In this document: one piece after another, positions 1-9,367 of the stretch | Numbering within the stretch: the first letter of the stretch is position 1 | How the letters are laid out: the number at the start of each line of letters is the position of its first letter | DNA from: Alkalibacterium iburiense | GTDB taxonomy: Bacteria; Bacillota; Bacilli; Lactobacillales; Carnobacteriaceae_A | DNA length: 64,000 nucleotides | Direction of reading: 5' to 3' | NCBI RefSeq assembly: GCF_039521845.1 | Contig: NZ_BAAACW010000068.1 | Location: 35,599-99,598 of the forward strand | The notes under the pieces: model-generated | What the model was told of the DNA's origin: nothing | The model's input: the letters and a program-made list of their open reading frames with translations, nothing else | Databases searched by the model: none | Translations under genes and position numbers: made by a program

Positions 1-222
1 AGTCCAAGGGGGAATCAGCATTGTCTGGCTGCAGCCAAAGCCCATGCTTTAATGGAGGGCAGGGACTTTGTTATACCAGAAGATATTTTAAATGTGATTA
101 AGCCTGTCTACAGACACCGTTTGTTATTTGAGTCAACCACCGATAAAGAACAGGTTGACTCCTTTATCGACCGATTGATTGATGATTTAGTTATTCCTAC
201 CAAACGGGTGAGGCGATCATGA
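1..222 (+). CDS. MoxR-family AAA+ ATPase, 3' end only
   Basis: Only the last 73 codons lie in the window, and the reading frame is open from base 1. The peptide begins SPRGNQHCLAAAKAHAL and continues GRDFVIPEDI, which matches the sensor-2 and lid region of MoxR AAA+ ATPases. MoxR proteins act as chaperone-like ATPases and are typically encoded beside DUF58 and transglutaminase genes, exactly as here. The stop TGA overlaps the ATG of the next gene (ATGA at 219-222), so the two are translationally coupled. The N-terminal Walker motifs are outside the window. Confidence 0.8.
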   Translation, partial: SPRGNQHCLAAAKAHALMEGRDFVIPEDILNVIKPVYRHRLLFESTTDKEQVDSFIDRLIDDLVIPTKRVRRS

Positions 223-1244
223 AAGATTTTATCCTAAGAAGGCAAGTCGTCTTATATTTAGTATTTTACTTTTTGATTATTCTCTATTTGCTTACTTTCC
301 CAACAACTGTTTCTTGGTTTCTGTTTTATGCTTTTACCTTATTGCTTATTATCTCCTATGCTTCCTCCAGTCATCGATTGGTTGTAAGGGATGTCAGCTG
401 GCATGTCAATGAAGCCAATGGAATTATTTTTAAAGTTAAGCTATCAAGTAAAAGAGCCCTGCCTCTCTTTCTATCTTCATTAAAGCTAACCCTTTATAAA
501 GAAGACAGGAGGACACAGCATCATCAAACAGCTTTTTTCAATAAGTACGTGACGGTTACCTTTCAGCCCATTCTATTGAAAAGAGGGAGACACGAATCAC
601 TCTCATTAGATATAGAAGGAATGAGTCTATTCGGTTTATGGGTGAAGCGCGCCACTCATTCTATTCCTGTAGACATAGACATCTATCCCCTAGTCATGCG
701 AAAGTCCAGTCGGGCCAATTTAATGAAAGAGATTCATCCTTTACTCTCGCACGCTCACCATTCTGTGCTGCATGATTTTTACGTGAAGGAACTACGTGCT
801 TTTCAAAATAGAGATTCTTTGAGTGACATCGACTGGAAAACAAGTATGAGACGCAATCAGTGGATGGTGAAAGAGTATGAACGCGAAGAAGAAGCGCCTA
901 TTGACTTAATTTTTTATGGACAAGCTTCCGAACAATTTGAAGCGCTTTTGAGTTTAACGTATTCTCTTTTTATGGAATGGCATGCCGTTATTAAAGACAA
1001 TGTCTTTATCATCGGCCGTTTTAAGTATGGGATTGAGACTAGGCAAGGAAAACAGGCTTTTTTAACTGTTCAGCCTGCTCAAGATAGCAAGGAGTTACAC
1101 CGGTGCTTGAATGAGTCGCTTAAGCCTGGCAGAAAGCCTATCATTGTCACATCCAAAACCCATTCCCTACCTGTTCTTAGGTCGCCCAATCAGACTTATC
1201 TTATATTAGATGATGACTACTTGCATCATTTTAAAACCGAATGA
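219..1244 (+). CDS. DUF58 domain protein
   Basis: A 341-residue protein with two N-terminal membrane segments (about residues 10-50) followed by a soluble region. The DUF58 signature is visible as the stretch FQNRDSLSDIDWKTSMRR near residue 195, matching the family pattern of Asp/Trp/Lys after an arginine-rich lead. DUF58 proteins have a von Willebrand A-like fold and accompany MoxR ATPases; a precise biochemical role is not established. The ATG overlaps the MoxR stop and the TGA overlaps the annotated start area of the following transglutaminase gene, so the three form one tightly packed operon. Confidence 0.85.
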   Translation: MKDFILRRQVVLYLVFYFLIILYLLTFPTTVSWFLFYAFTLLLIISYASSSHRLVVRDVSWHVNEANGIIFKVKLSSKRALPLFLSSLKLTLYKEDRRTQHHQTAFFNKYVTVTFQPILLKRGRHESLSLDIEGMSLFGLWVKRATHSIPVDIDIYPLVMRKSSRANLMKEIHPLLSHAHHSVLHDFYVKELRAFQNRDSLSDIDWKTSMRRNQWMVKEYEREEEAPIDLIFYGQASEQFEALLSLTYSLFMEWHAVIKDNVFIIGRFKYGIETRQGKQAFLTVQPAQDSKELHRCLNESLKPGRKPIIVTSKTHSLPVLRSPNQTYLILDDDYLHHFKTE

Positions 1245-1261
1245 AGGAGGGGAGATTAGTC

Positions 1262-3667
1262 ATGCATGCATCTCGTGTAATATCTTTTTTGCATCGAAGT
1301 TTGATTGCTGTTTTACACACGTTTATGCTTATTCCTGTTTTCCTTTTCTTTATGACCTTAAACCGTGTCCCTCATCCACACATCCTCCTGTCCTTCTTTC
1401 TAGTGACTCAGGTTCTGGCTGTTTTATTATATAAATGGTGGCTGTTTTTACCTGTTCAACTTGTTCATATTCTTTACCGTTTGTATGGGCACTTTCCTTC
1501 TGTCACTCCTTCCCTCACTATTCGAGAGTGGATGAGAGAAACAGGGTATACTATTAGCAGTCAATTCAGTGATTTATTAGAAGGGCGTTTAACTGATGTT
1601 CCCGAACTCCTTATTTTTAGTCTGCTCTTCCTGCTCATTAGTCTTCTCACTAGTTTGGCTGTGCATAAAAAATGGGCTCTCCCTTCTTTCTTAGTCCCTT
1701 TTAGTTATTTAATGATTGTGCACACCTTTACGGATAACCGGATCCTATCTTATATGGTCCTGTTAGTCGGATTCAGTTTTTTATGTATAGCTGTAATGAA
1801 AATGCCTACTGATATTCACTGGAGCCATTATTTAAAAAATGTCACCTTAACCTCTTTGATCACTTTCGCTTTAGTTAGTCTCTCGTCTTGGGGTGTTGAC
1901 CGTTTTCGTTCCAGTCAGGAATGGGTAGAAGTACAATTTTACCCTTATCAGCGCACATTGGATGATAGCGGGTTTTTCAATTGGATTAATGCGTATTCAA
2001 CGGGTTTAGGCTATCAGCGAACAGGTTTCGGATTGGATGACTCTGTTTTAGGCGGCCCCTTACACCAGGATTTCACTCCCTTATTTAGAGCGTATACGGA
2101 TGAACCTAATTACTGGAAAGTCATGCATCGCACGGAATACACTGGGAGTGGATGGGCAGATAATATGGATGAATCTTTTACGTCCGTATCAGAACCCATT
2201 AATCGTGAACTGCTCTACCCTGAATACAATCTTACCTTTGATAATATGCGGGATGAAGAAGTGTACACCCATCTGACCATTGACTGGTATAATGATGTGG
2301 ACTATATTGCTTATCCCTATGGCTGGTCTACTTTCGAATTAGATGAGATAGAAAACGATTATGCTCTTGATTTCTATGAAAGAAGCAGCTATTATGCTCT
2401 TCCATCTGAACTAGAGGCAATTTCTCACTATTCCATTTATTATGATGAGCAGTTTCCGGACCGATTTGATGAAGAGCGTTTAAGTCAAGATGACGGATGG
2501 CGAAGCCTAATCATCGATGACTACCGCAAATGGATGGAAGAGGAAGAAGTGGATGAAGAGGCAGAGATGGATCAAGAGGAAATTTTGGCTTATTTCTTTG
2601 AAGCTGAGCTGCAAATACCAGATAGCCTCCCTCAAAGAGTAGCCGAATTAGCCGAAGAGATTACGGAAGGGCTGGATTCTGAATACGAGATGGTACGTGC
2701 TATCGAACAGTATCTTAAAGAAGACGGTGGTTACCGCTATAGTTTATTAGAAGTTGAAAGTAGTCCAGAAGGAGAAGATTACGTGGATTATTTTCTTTTC
2801 AACTCTTTTATCGGGTATTGCGATAACTTCTCTACAGCGATGACTATGATGCTGAGAACCATCGGCATTCCTGCCAGATGGACAAAAGGCTTTACACCGG
2901 GTAACTTGTATATCAATGGAAAGGATACGCCTTATTACCAAGTCAGTAACGCAAATGCCCACTCCTGGGTTGAAGTGTACTTCCCAAGTTTTGGATGGGT
3001 CCCGTTTGAACCGAGTCCGTCTTTTGCCAATCCTGTGACGAATCCAGAACCCGTCCCTTCTATTTCTCAGGAATCCTACGTAGTAGAAGAAGAGGACTAT
3101 ATAGACTTAGAAGAAATCGAACAAGAGGTTGACCCTATCATTGAAGAGGAAAATGCGTCTGAAGAACCGACAGGATCAGAAGAACTTAAAGGTTCCCCGG
3201 AATTAACTCCTTATCTATCTGAAACATCTGATGATGAAAGGGAGCCCTCTATCGATTGGTCTACACTCATCCTTTATATCTTTTTACTATTTATGGGTTT
3301 CCTTCCTCTTTTCTTCTTATTCAGGGGTGAAACGGTTCAGTGGGGATTGAAACAACTGGTATCAACCAATCTACTCTCTTTAGAGAAAGCTATCCAGCTG
3401 ATTCTGTCTTTATTCAATCGAAAGAAAAAACTGCAACCGGGTCAGACGATTGAAGATTACTTGAATCAATGGAAACCTTTTGTACCTAATGAAACGGATA
3501 CCATTGACCAGTTCATTGCACTGGCTAATGTCTCCTTTTATAGTGGGAAAGAATCACAGGAAGCACTCAGCTCAGAACAAAAGGCAGTCATCTTAGGTAT
3601 GGTGGATGTTTACAGCAAAGCACCGGATTTAAAGAGAGCCAAACACAAATCCCAAGTCATTATATAG
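1262..3667 (+). CDS. TgpA-like membrane transglutaminase-domain protein
   Basis: About 801 residues. The N-terminal third has several hydrophobic membrane segments, then an extracytoplasmic acidic domain, a transglutaminase-like fold, a last membrane segment near residue 680 and a cytoplasmic DUF4129-like tail. The likely catalytic triad is visible: Cys520 in YCDNFSTAMT, His567 in NAHSWVEVYF and Glu583 in the FEPSP motif, where Asp is common in the family. An upstream in-frame ATG at 1241 would put the AAGGAGGGG ribosome site (1244-1252) inside the gene, so the ATG at 1262, 9 nt after that site, is the better start. The exact substrate is unknown; a cell-envelope role is inferred from the family. 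Confidence 0.85.
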   Translation: MHASRVISFLHRSLIAVLHTFMLIPVFLFFMTLNRVPHPHILLSFFLVTQVLAVLLYKWWLFLPVQLVHILYRLYGHFPSVTPSLTIREWMRETGYTISSQFSDLLEGRLTDVPELLIFSLLFLLISLLTSLAVHKKWALPSFLVPFSYLMIVHTFTDNRILSYMVLLVGFSFLCIAVMKMPTDIHWSHYLKNVTLTSLITFALVSLSSWGVDRFRSSQEWVEVQFYPYQRTLDDSGFFNWINAYSTGLGYQRTGFGLDDSVLGGPLHQDFTPLFRAYTDEPNYWKVMHRTEYTGSGWADNMDESFTSVSEPINRELLYPEYNLTFDNMRDEEVYTHLTIDWYNDVDYIAYPYGWSTFELDEIENDYALDFYERSSYYALPSELEAISHYSIYYDEQFPDRFDEERLSQDDGWRSLIIDDYRKWMEEEEVDEEAEMDQEEILAYFFEAELQIPDSLPQRVAELAEEITEGLDSEYEMVRAIEQYLKEDGGYRYSLLEVESSPEGEDYVDYFLFNSFIGYCDNFSTAMTMMLRTIGIPARWTKGFTPGNLYINGKDTPYYQVSNANAHSWVEVYFPSFGWVPFEPSPSFANPVTNPEPVPSISQESYVVEEEDYIDLEEIEQEVDPIIEEENASEEPTGSEELKGSPELTPYLSETSDDEREPSIDWSTLILYIFLLFMGFLPLFFLFRGETVQWGLKQLVSTNLLSLEKAIQLILSLFNRKKKLQPGQTIEDYLNQWKPFVPNETDTIDQFIALANVSFYSGKESQEALSSEQKAVILGMVDVYSKAPDLKRAKHKSQVII

Positions 3668-3705
3668 TAAAAGAGTATCCGTCGTTAGTACGGATACTCT
3701 TTTAC
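3667..3705. terminator. Bidirectional intrinsic terminator
   Basis: A perfect 16-bp stem (3667-3682 with 3690-3705) around a 7-nt loop, with A and T runs at the outer ends of the arms. It lies between the convergent transglutaminase-like gene and the lipoprotein gene and can serve both. Confidence 0.9.
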
Positions 3706-3722
3706 TATAGTGACAGGTAGAT

Positions 3723-4445
3723 TTACTCTACATCATTGGCTATTTCTTCTTCCACATCTGTTAAATCGACGGTATCATGATCAGTGTACTGAGCTTCTAC
3801 AATGATGGTTACTCTTCCGATTTCCATATCTCCATCTGATTCTTCCCCTACGATATTTAAGGATAAGTCTTGCAAGTAATAAGTCGAGTCATCCATGGTC
3901 GCTTCAAGGGTCATAGTGATGTTTTCTTCTGAAACACCGCTTATGGAGAGACTGAATTCTTCCTCAAACGCTTCCCATACTTCACGGTCATTGCCTTCAT
4001 AGCTTAGAACAAGGACGTCTCCAGAATGACTCGCTTCCATTAGGTCCTCTATTTCTATGAGAGACTCGACTACATTGGGATACCAAGGGGCGTACTCAAT
4101 AGGACCGGCATCCGGATAATGTGTCCAATTCTCATTCTCCTTTAAATAAAAGTCATTTCCTTCAAAGAACACTTCTTGACTTAATCCTGCAACGTTTTCT
4201 TCTACACTGTAGCCTTTATCCAAATCACCGACTATGGATATAACTATTTTCAGTTCATCTTCTTCGACTACATTATCTGGTCCCAGTGACACACTCACAC
4301 GAATATCCGTATCCGAAGAATAACTTTCTAAATTCTCTGACCCTTCCTGAATGTATTCCGTCCAGTTTTCTTCCAAATCTTCGGGACTTTGACAACCAAC
4401 CAGTACACATCCGCTTATAATAAGACTTCCAATAATTTTTTTCAT
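3723..4445 (-). CDS. Putative acidic lipoprotein
   Basis: 240 residues with a clear lipoprotein signal: MKKIIGSLIISGCVLVGC ends in the lipobox LVGC. The mature part is very acidic and beta-rich, similar in general layout to small Gram-positive lipoproteins of the LppX/DUF6612 kind, but I do not recognise it with certainty. The start is set at the ATG of MKKIIG (4443-4445) because AAGGAG lies 6 nt upstream; a GTG further upstream would place that site inside the gene. It stands alone between two terminators. Strong acidity suggests adaptation to an alkaline or salty outside, which is inference. Confidence 0.7.
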   Translation of the reverse strand: MKKIIGSLIISGCVLVGCQSPEDLEENWTEYIQEGSENLESYSSDTDIRVSVSLGPDNVVEEDELKIVISIVGDLDKGYSVEENVAGLSQEVFFEGNDFYLKENENWTHYPDAGPIEYAPWYPNVVESLIEIEDLMEASHSGDVLVLSYEGNDREVWEAFEEEFSLSISGVSEENITMTLEATMDDSTYYLQDLSLNIVGEESDGDMEIGRVTIIVEAQYTDHDTVDLTDVEEEIANDVE

Positions 4446-4539
4446 TTTTTTCTCCTTCTTTACACCCACTATTTATAAAAAGCATAGCATGAAAGCCTCA
4501 TCAATCTCAACGGAAAGAATAGACGAGGAGAAAGTAAAA

Positions 4540-4577
4540 AAACCGCAAAAACCATCAAGAGATGATTTTTGCGGTTT
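4540..4577 (-). terminator. tuf terminator
   Basis: On the minus strand a 17-bp stem (arms 4561-4577 and 4540-4556, one G-U pair) with a 4-nt loop is followed by a T-rich stretch. It lies about 45 nt after the tuf stop codon. Confidence 0.85.
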
Positions 4578-4623
4578 ATCATTTAGGTTTACATTAAAGT
4601 AAGTGTCCCAAAGCATTCAATGA

Positions 4624-5808
4624 TTATTGAATAACTTTAGTAACAACTCCAGCACCTACTGTACGGCCACCTTCACGGATAGTGAATTTAGTTCCGTCTT
4701 CAACAGCGATTGGAGCGATTAACTCAACAACCATGTTTGTGTTGTCTCCAGGCATAACCATTTCAGTTCCTTCTGGTAATTCAACAACACCTGTTACGTC
4801 AGTTGTACGGAAGTAGAACTGTGGACGGTAGTTAGTGAAGAATGGAGTATGACGTCCACCCTCTTCTTTTGAAAGTACGTATACTTCAGCATCAAATTTT
4901 GTATGCGGAGTAATAGCACCTGGTTTAGATAAAACTTGTCCACGCTCGATGTCATCACGTGACATACCACGTAATAATGCACCGATGTTGTCTCCAGCTT
5001 CAGCGTAGTCTAATAATTTACGGAACATTTCAACACCAGTAACAGTTGATTTAACAGTGTCTTTAATTCCGATAACTTCAACTTCGTCACCAACAGAAAC
5101 AGTACCTGTTTCAACACGACCTGTAGCAACTGTTCCACGACCAGTAATTGAGAATACGTCCTCAACTGGCATTAAGAAAGGCTTGTCAGTGTCACGTTCA
5201 GGAGCTGGAATGTAAGTGTCAACAGCTTCCATTAATTCTAAGATTTTAGCTTCGTACTCTTCGTCGCCTTCTAAAGCTTTAAGAGCAGAACCAGCGATTA
5301 CTGGAATGTCGTCTCCAGGGAAATCGTACTCAGATAATAAGTCACGAACTTCCATTTCAACTAATTCTAATAATTCTTCGTCGTCTACCATGTCTACTTT
5401 GTTCATGAATACTACGAAGTAAGGAACACCAACTTGACGAGCAAGTAAGATGTGCTCACGAGTTTGTGGCATTGGGCCATCAGCAGCAGATACTACTAAG
5501 ATAGCTCCGTCCATTTGTGCCGCACCAGTGATCATGTTTTTAATATAGTCCGCGTGTCCTGGGCAGTCCACGTGTGCGTAGTGACGGTTTTCAGTTTCAT
5601 ATTCAACGTGAGATGTTGCAATTGTAATTCCACGTTCTCTTTCTTCTGAAGCGCCATCGATAGAATCGTATGCTTGTGCTTCTGCGAAACCTTTTTTAGC
5701 TAATACGTTAGTAATTGCAGCTGTTAAAGTTGTTTTACCATGGTCAACGTGTCCAAGAGTTCCAACGTTCATATGCTGTTTACTACGGTCAAATTTTTCT
5801 TTTGCCAT
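4624..5808 (-). CDS. tuf: Translation elongation factor Tu
   Basis: 394 residues, the usual length. EF-Tu is a GTPase that delivers aminoacyl-tRNA to the ribosomal A site. G-domain motifs are all present: GHVDHGKT (19-26), DCPGHAD (81-87) and NKVD (136-139), followed by beta-barrel domains 2 and 3. The ATG is preceded by a good AAGGAGG site. It is the last gene of the str cluster after fusA but is separated from it by 194 nt that carry a strong promoter of its own, so it can be transcribed independently. Confidence 0.98.
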   Translation of the reverse strand: MAKEKFDRSKQHMNVGTLGHVDHGKTTLTAAITNVLAKKGFAEAQAYDSIDGASEERERGITIATSHVEYETENRHYAHVDCPGHADYIKNMITGAAQMDGAILVVSAADGPMPQTREHILLARQVGVPYFVVFMNKVDMVDDEELLELVEMEVRDLLSEYDFPGDDIPVIAGSALKALEGDEEYEAKILELMEAVDTYIPAPERDTDKPFLMPVEDVFSITGRGTVATGRVETGTVSVGDEVEVIGIKDTVKSTVTGVEMFRKLLDYAEAGDNIGALLRGMSRDDIERGQVLSKPGAITPHTKFDAEVYVLSKEEGGRHTPFFTNYRPQFYFRTTDVTGVVELPEGTEMVMPGDNTNMVVELIAPIAVEDGTKFTIREGGRTVGAGVVTKVIQ

Positions 5809-5848
5809 TTTAATTAGTTCCTCCTTAGATTATATCTATCTTTTTTAA

Positions 5849-5867
5849 AATAGAAACCATTTCTATT
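5849..5867 (-). promoter_or_regulatory. Small hairpin in the tuf leader
   Basis: On the minus strand AATAGAAA and TTTCTATT form an 8-bp stem around a TGG loop, followed by a short T run, about 40 nt upstream of the tuf start. It could be a weak attenuator or an mRNA stability element. Function is inferred only from shape. Confidence 0.4.
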
Positions 5868-5883
5868 CCTATTTTTCCTATAC

Positions 5884-5912
5884 ATTATACCGATACAACA
5901 GTATAAAATCAA
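5884..5912 (-). promoter_or_regulatory. tuf promoter
   Basis: Minus-strand TTGATT (5907-5912) and TATAAT (5884-5889) are separated by exactly 17 nt, a near-consensus sigma-A promoter. It is placed in the fusA-tuf spacer and predicts a leader of roughly 70 nt. Confidence 0.85.
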
Positions 5913-5930
5913 TCAATTTGGCAATTCTGT

Positions 5931-5978
5931 GCACTCTCTCATAATTGTATACGGAATGCATAAAGAATGAAAGAGTGC
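5931..5978 (-). other. Long-range stem-loop in the fusA-tuf spacer
   Basis: A 12-bp stem with one G-U pair is formed by minus-strand GCACTCTTTCAT (5967-5978) and ATGAGAGAGTGC (5931-5942) around a 24-nt loop. No T tract follows, so it is not a standard terminator. It lies between the fusA stop and the tuf promoter and may stabilise or process the fusA transcript. Confidence 0.45.
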
Positions 5979-6002
5979 TTTGCCTAAAGGACGAATCCTT
6001 TA

Positions 6003-8090
6003 TTATACTTCTCCACCATTTTTCTTGATGATTTCTTCAGCAATACTCTTAGGTACTTGCTCATAGTGGTCGAATTGCATAGTGAATGTTCCGCGTCCTT
6101 GAGTCGCAGAACGTAATGCAGTCGCGTAACCGAACATTTCTGCTAAAGGAATCATCCCTCTAACAACTGTTGCAGCTGAGCGCTGTTCAGATCCTTCGAT
6201 ATTTCCACGACGAGCAGAAATATGACCCATGATGTCTCCCATGTAATCTTCTGGAACTGTAATTTCAACAGCCATGATAGGCTCAAGAATAGCAGGTTCA
6301 GCTTTTTTAGCAGCGTTTCTAAGAGCTAATGAAGCAGCTACTTTAAACGCAGACTCACTGGAGTCGACATCGTGGTAAGATCCGTCGTAAAGTCTAGCTT
6401 TAATATCAACTAAAGGATATCCAGCTAATACACCATTGTCTAAAGCGGCTTCTAAACCAGCTTGTACTGATGGAATGTATTCACGAGGAACAACCCCACC
6501 AACAATAGCATCTTCAAATTCAAATCCGGATCCTTCTTCACCTGGAGTAAATTCAATCCATACGTGACCGTATTGACCTTTACCACCAGACTGACGAACG
6601 AATTTACCTTCAGCTTCAACAGCTTTAGTAAATGTTTCACGGTAAGATACTTGTGGAGCCCCTACACTTGCGTCAACTTTAAATTCACGTTTTAGACGGT
6701 CAACGATGATGTCTAGGTGTAATTCACCCATACCAGCAATGATAACTTCGCCTGTTTCGTGATCTGTTTCAGCACGGAAAGTAGGATCTTCTTCAGCTAA
6801 TTTTTGTAAAGCTAATCCCATTTTATCTTGGTCAGCTTTAGATTTAGGCTCAATAGCTACCTGAATAACTGGTTCAGGGAATTCCATTGATTCTAAAATA
6901 ACTGGGCTGTCAATGTCACATAACGTGTCACCAGTAGACGTGTCTTTTAATCCAACTGCTGCAGCAATATCTCCTGAGTGAACTTCAGAGATCTCTTCAC
7001 GAGAGTTTGCATGCATTTGTAGGATACGACCAACACGTTCACGGCTGTCTTTAGTTGCATTCAGGATGTATGATCCAGCTTCTAAAGTACCTGAGTAAAC
7101 ACGGAAGAATGTTAAACGACCAACGTAAGGGTCAGTCATAACTTTAAATGCTAAAGCTGCAAATGGTTGATCGTCACCAGCAGTACGTTTGATTTCATTT
7201 TCTGGATTACCTTGCTCATGTCCAGTAATGGCAGCAACGTCTGTTGGAGCTGGTAAGTAGTCAACAACAGCATCTAATAGCAATTGAACACCTTTGTTTT
7301 TGAATGCTGATCCAGCTAATACTGGGTAGAACTCAACATCTAGGGTTCCTTTACGAATACCGGCTTTTAGTTGCTCTTCAGTGATTTCTTCACCTTCAAG
7401 GTATTGCATCATTAGCTCTTCATCTAATTCTGCAACAGCTTCAACTAATTTAGTACGCCATTCTTCAGCTAATTCTTGATAATCTTCAGGAATATCTTCT
7501 TCAGTAATGTCAGTTCCTATGTCGTTTCCGTACATGTAGGCTTTCATTTTAACTAAGTCGATGATACCTTCAAAGTTGTCTTCAGCACCAATTGGCAATT
7601 GAATTGGGTGAGCATTTGCCTGTAAACGATCAGATAAAGTACCTGTTGCATACAAGAAGTCTGCACCAATTTTGTCCATTTTGTTGATGAATACAATACG
7701 AGGAACGCCGTAAGTTGTTGCTTGACGCCAAACGGTTTCTGTTTGCGGCTCAACACCTGACTGCGCATCTAATACTGTAACAGCACCGTCTAATACACGA
7801 AGTGAACGTTCAACTTCAACTGTGAAGTCTACGTGTCCTGGTGTATCAATAATGTTTACACGGTGGTTATTCCATTGAGCAGTTGTAGCGGCAGACGTAA
7901 TGGTGATTCCACGCTCTTGTTCCTGCTCCATCCAGTCCATTTGGGAAGCACCTTCGTGTGTTTCACCAAGTTTGTGGATACGGCCTGTGTAATAAAGGAT
8001 ACGCTCAGTTGTGGTTGTTTTACCAGCATCGATATGCGCCATAATCCCGATATTACGTGTTTTCTCTAGAGGAAATTCTCTTTTGGCCAC
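6003..8090 (-). CDS. fusA: Translation elongation factor G
   Basis: 695 residues, full length. EF-G is the ribosomal translocase GTPase. Motifs AHIDAGKT (18-25), DTPGHVD (82-88) and NKMD (136-139) are intact, followed by domains II-V. The start codon is GTG at 8088-8090, preceded by GAGAGGTG. It follows rpsG after 117 nt in the classic str operon order. A short AAAGGA-TTCG-TCCTTT hairpin sits immediately after the stop (5986-6001). Confidence 0.97.
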   Translation of the reverse strand: MAKREFPLEKTRNIGIMAHIDAGKTTTTERILYYTGRIHKLGETHEGASQMDWMEQEQERGITITSAATTAQWNNHRVNIIDTPGHVDFTVEVERSLRVLDGAVTVLDAQSGVEPQTETVWRQATTYGVPRIVFINKMDKIGADFLYATGTLSDRLQANAHPIQLPIGAEDNFEGIIDLVKMKAYMYGNDIGTDITEEDIPEDYQELAEEWRTKLVEAVAELDEELMMQYLEGEEITEEQLKAGIRKGTLDVEFYPVLAGSAFKNKGVQLLLDAVVDYLPAPTDVAAITGHEQGNPENEIKRTAGDDQPFAALAFKVMTDPYVGRLTFFRVYSGTLEAGSYILNATKDSRERVGRILQMHANSREEISEVHSGDIAAAVGLKDTSTGDTLCDIDSPVILESMEFPEPVIQVAIEPKSKADQDKMGLALQKLAEEDPTFRAETDHETGEVIIAGMGELHLDIIVDRLKREFKVDASVGAPQVSYRETFTKAVEAEGKFVRQSGGKGQYGHVWIEFTPGEEGSGFEFEDAIVGGVVPREYIPSVQAGLEAALDNGVLAGYPLVDIKARLYDGSYHDVDSSESAFKVAASLALRNAAKKAEPAILEPIMAVEITVPEDYMGDIMGHISARRGNIEGSEQRSAATVVRGMIPLAEMFGYATALRSATQGRGTFTMQFDHYEQVPKSIAEEIIKKNGGEV

Positions 8091-8207
8091 TAATCATTAC
8101 ACCTCTCTTATTTTTAGTCATTTCATGTTGTCATGAAAACGGATGGGTTCTAATTTCAATAGCAACTGTGCGCTAATAGTAAACTAAAGCGCCAGTTCCA
8201 GTTAATT

Positions 8208-8678
8208 TTACCAGCGATAGTGAGCAAATGCTTTGTTTGCTTCAGCCATACGGTGAGTTTCTTCACGTTTACGAACAGCAGCACCAGTGTTGTTAGCTGC
8301 ATCCATAATCTCTCTAGCTAAGCGATCTTCCATGGCATTTTCACCACGAAGACGAGCATAGTTGACTAACCAACGAAGTGCTAATGTCGTACGACGTTCA
8401 GGACGTACTTCAACTGGCACCTGGTAGTTAGACCCTCCTACACGACGGGCTTTAACTTCTAGTACAGGCATGATGTTTTTAAGTGCTTGTTCAAACACTT
8501 CCATAGGATCATTACCTGTTGTTTCTTTAATTTGCTCAAATGCGTCATATAAAATGTGAGCTGCTTTACCACGTTTTCCATCAACCATTAAACGGTTGAT
8601 TAAACGAGAAACCAATTTAGAATTGTAAATCGGATCTGGCAATACATCACGTTTTGCTACAGGACCTTTACGAGGCAT
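8208..8678 (-). CDS. rpsG: 30S ribosomal protein S7
   Basis: 156 residues, the standard length. S7 binds the 3' major domain of 16S rRNA and nucleates assembly of the head of the small subunit. The sequence opens MPRKGPVAKRDVLPDP and ends in the basic RMAEANKAFAHYRW tail typical of the family. A GGAGG site precedes the ATG. It lies 45 nt downstream of rpsL in the str operon. Confidence 0.97.
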   Translation of the reverse strand: MPRKGPVAKRDVLPDPIYNSKLVSRLINRLMVDGKRGKAAHILYDAFEQIKETTGNDPMEVFEQALKNIMPVLEVKARRVGGSNYQVPVEVRPERRTTLALRWLVNYARLRGENAMEDRLAREIMDAANNTGAAVRKREETHRMAEANKAFAHYRW

Positions 8679-8723
8679 TCAAATTCCTCCTTTCGCGAGA
8701 ATAATAAATTCAATGTTTAATTT

Positions 8724-9134
8724 TTATTTTGATTTTTTAGTTCCGTATTTAGAACGGCTTTGTTTACGATCAGTTACTCCTGCAGTGTCAAGTGCACCAC
8801 GAACGATATGGTAACGTACCCCTGGTAAGTCTTTTACTCGACCTCCACGAATTAATACCACACTGTGTTCTTGCAAGTTATGACCTTCTCCTGGAATATA
8901 TGCTGTAACTTCAATCTGGTTAGATAAACGAACACGAGCATATTTACGTAATGCGGAGTTAGGTTTTTTAGGAGTCATAGTTCCAACACGTGTACATACA
9001 CCACGTTTTTGTGGAGAGTATACTGTTGTCTGTCTACGTTTTTGAGTGTTGTAACCTCTGTTTAACGCTGGTGATTCAGATTGAGCCACCTTGGATTTAC
9101 GAGGCTTACGGATTAATTGGTTCATTGTAGGCAT
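8724..9134 (-). CDS. rpsL: 30S ribosomal protein S12
   Basis: 136 residues. S12 is a decoding-centre protein. The start is placed at the ATG of MPTMNQLIRKPRKSK because this is the conserved family N-terminus and GGAGG lies 9 nt upstream; a longer in-frame extension to 9191 has no support. The PKKPNS and GGRVKDLPG loops, whose lysines are the usual sites of streptomycin-resistance changes, look wild type. First gene of the rpsL-rpsG-fusA unit, driven by a strong promoter about 230 nt upstream. Confidence 0.96.
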   Translation of the reverse strand: MPTMNQLIRKPRKSKVAQSESPALNRGYNTQKRRQTTVYSPQKRGVCTRVGTMTPKKPNSALRKYARVRLSNQIEVTAYIPGEGHNLQEHSVVLIRGGRVKDLPGVRYHIVRGALDTAGVTDRKQSRSKYGTKKSK

Positions 9135-9224
9135 TGGGTGTTTCCTCCTTCCATTCATTGTAAAATTAAGTTTGTATCTAGACCCACACATCCAGGCGTT
9201 CTCTAAAAAACAAAAAAAGAATAA

Positions 9225-9238
9225 TCGCTTTTTAGCGA
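9225..9238 (-). promoter_or_regulatory. Possible attenuator in the rpsL leader
   Basis: On the minus strand TCGCT-AAAA-AGCGA forms a small stem-loop followed directly by a long T-rich stretch, about 90 nt upstream of rpsL. The shape is that of a weak intrinsic terminator inside the roughly 227-nt leader. The stem is only 5 bp, so activity is uncertain. Confidence 0.4.
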
Positions 9239-9367
9239 GTCAATCATTGTTTCGAGAACAAGAATATATGGTCACATTCGGCCCTTGCGCGCCAGTCAGC
9301 ACGACTGTTAACTCGATTGAGCTAGAATAATCTAGAACAGGAATCTGTACACAAAAGCACCTATAGC

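Noticed and set aside
1241..1261. Start of the transglutaminase gene at the ATG overlapping the DUF58 stop
   Set aside because: That ATG would bring its own excellent ribosome site inside the coding region; the ATG at 1262 is correctly spaced from it.
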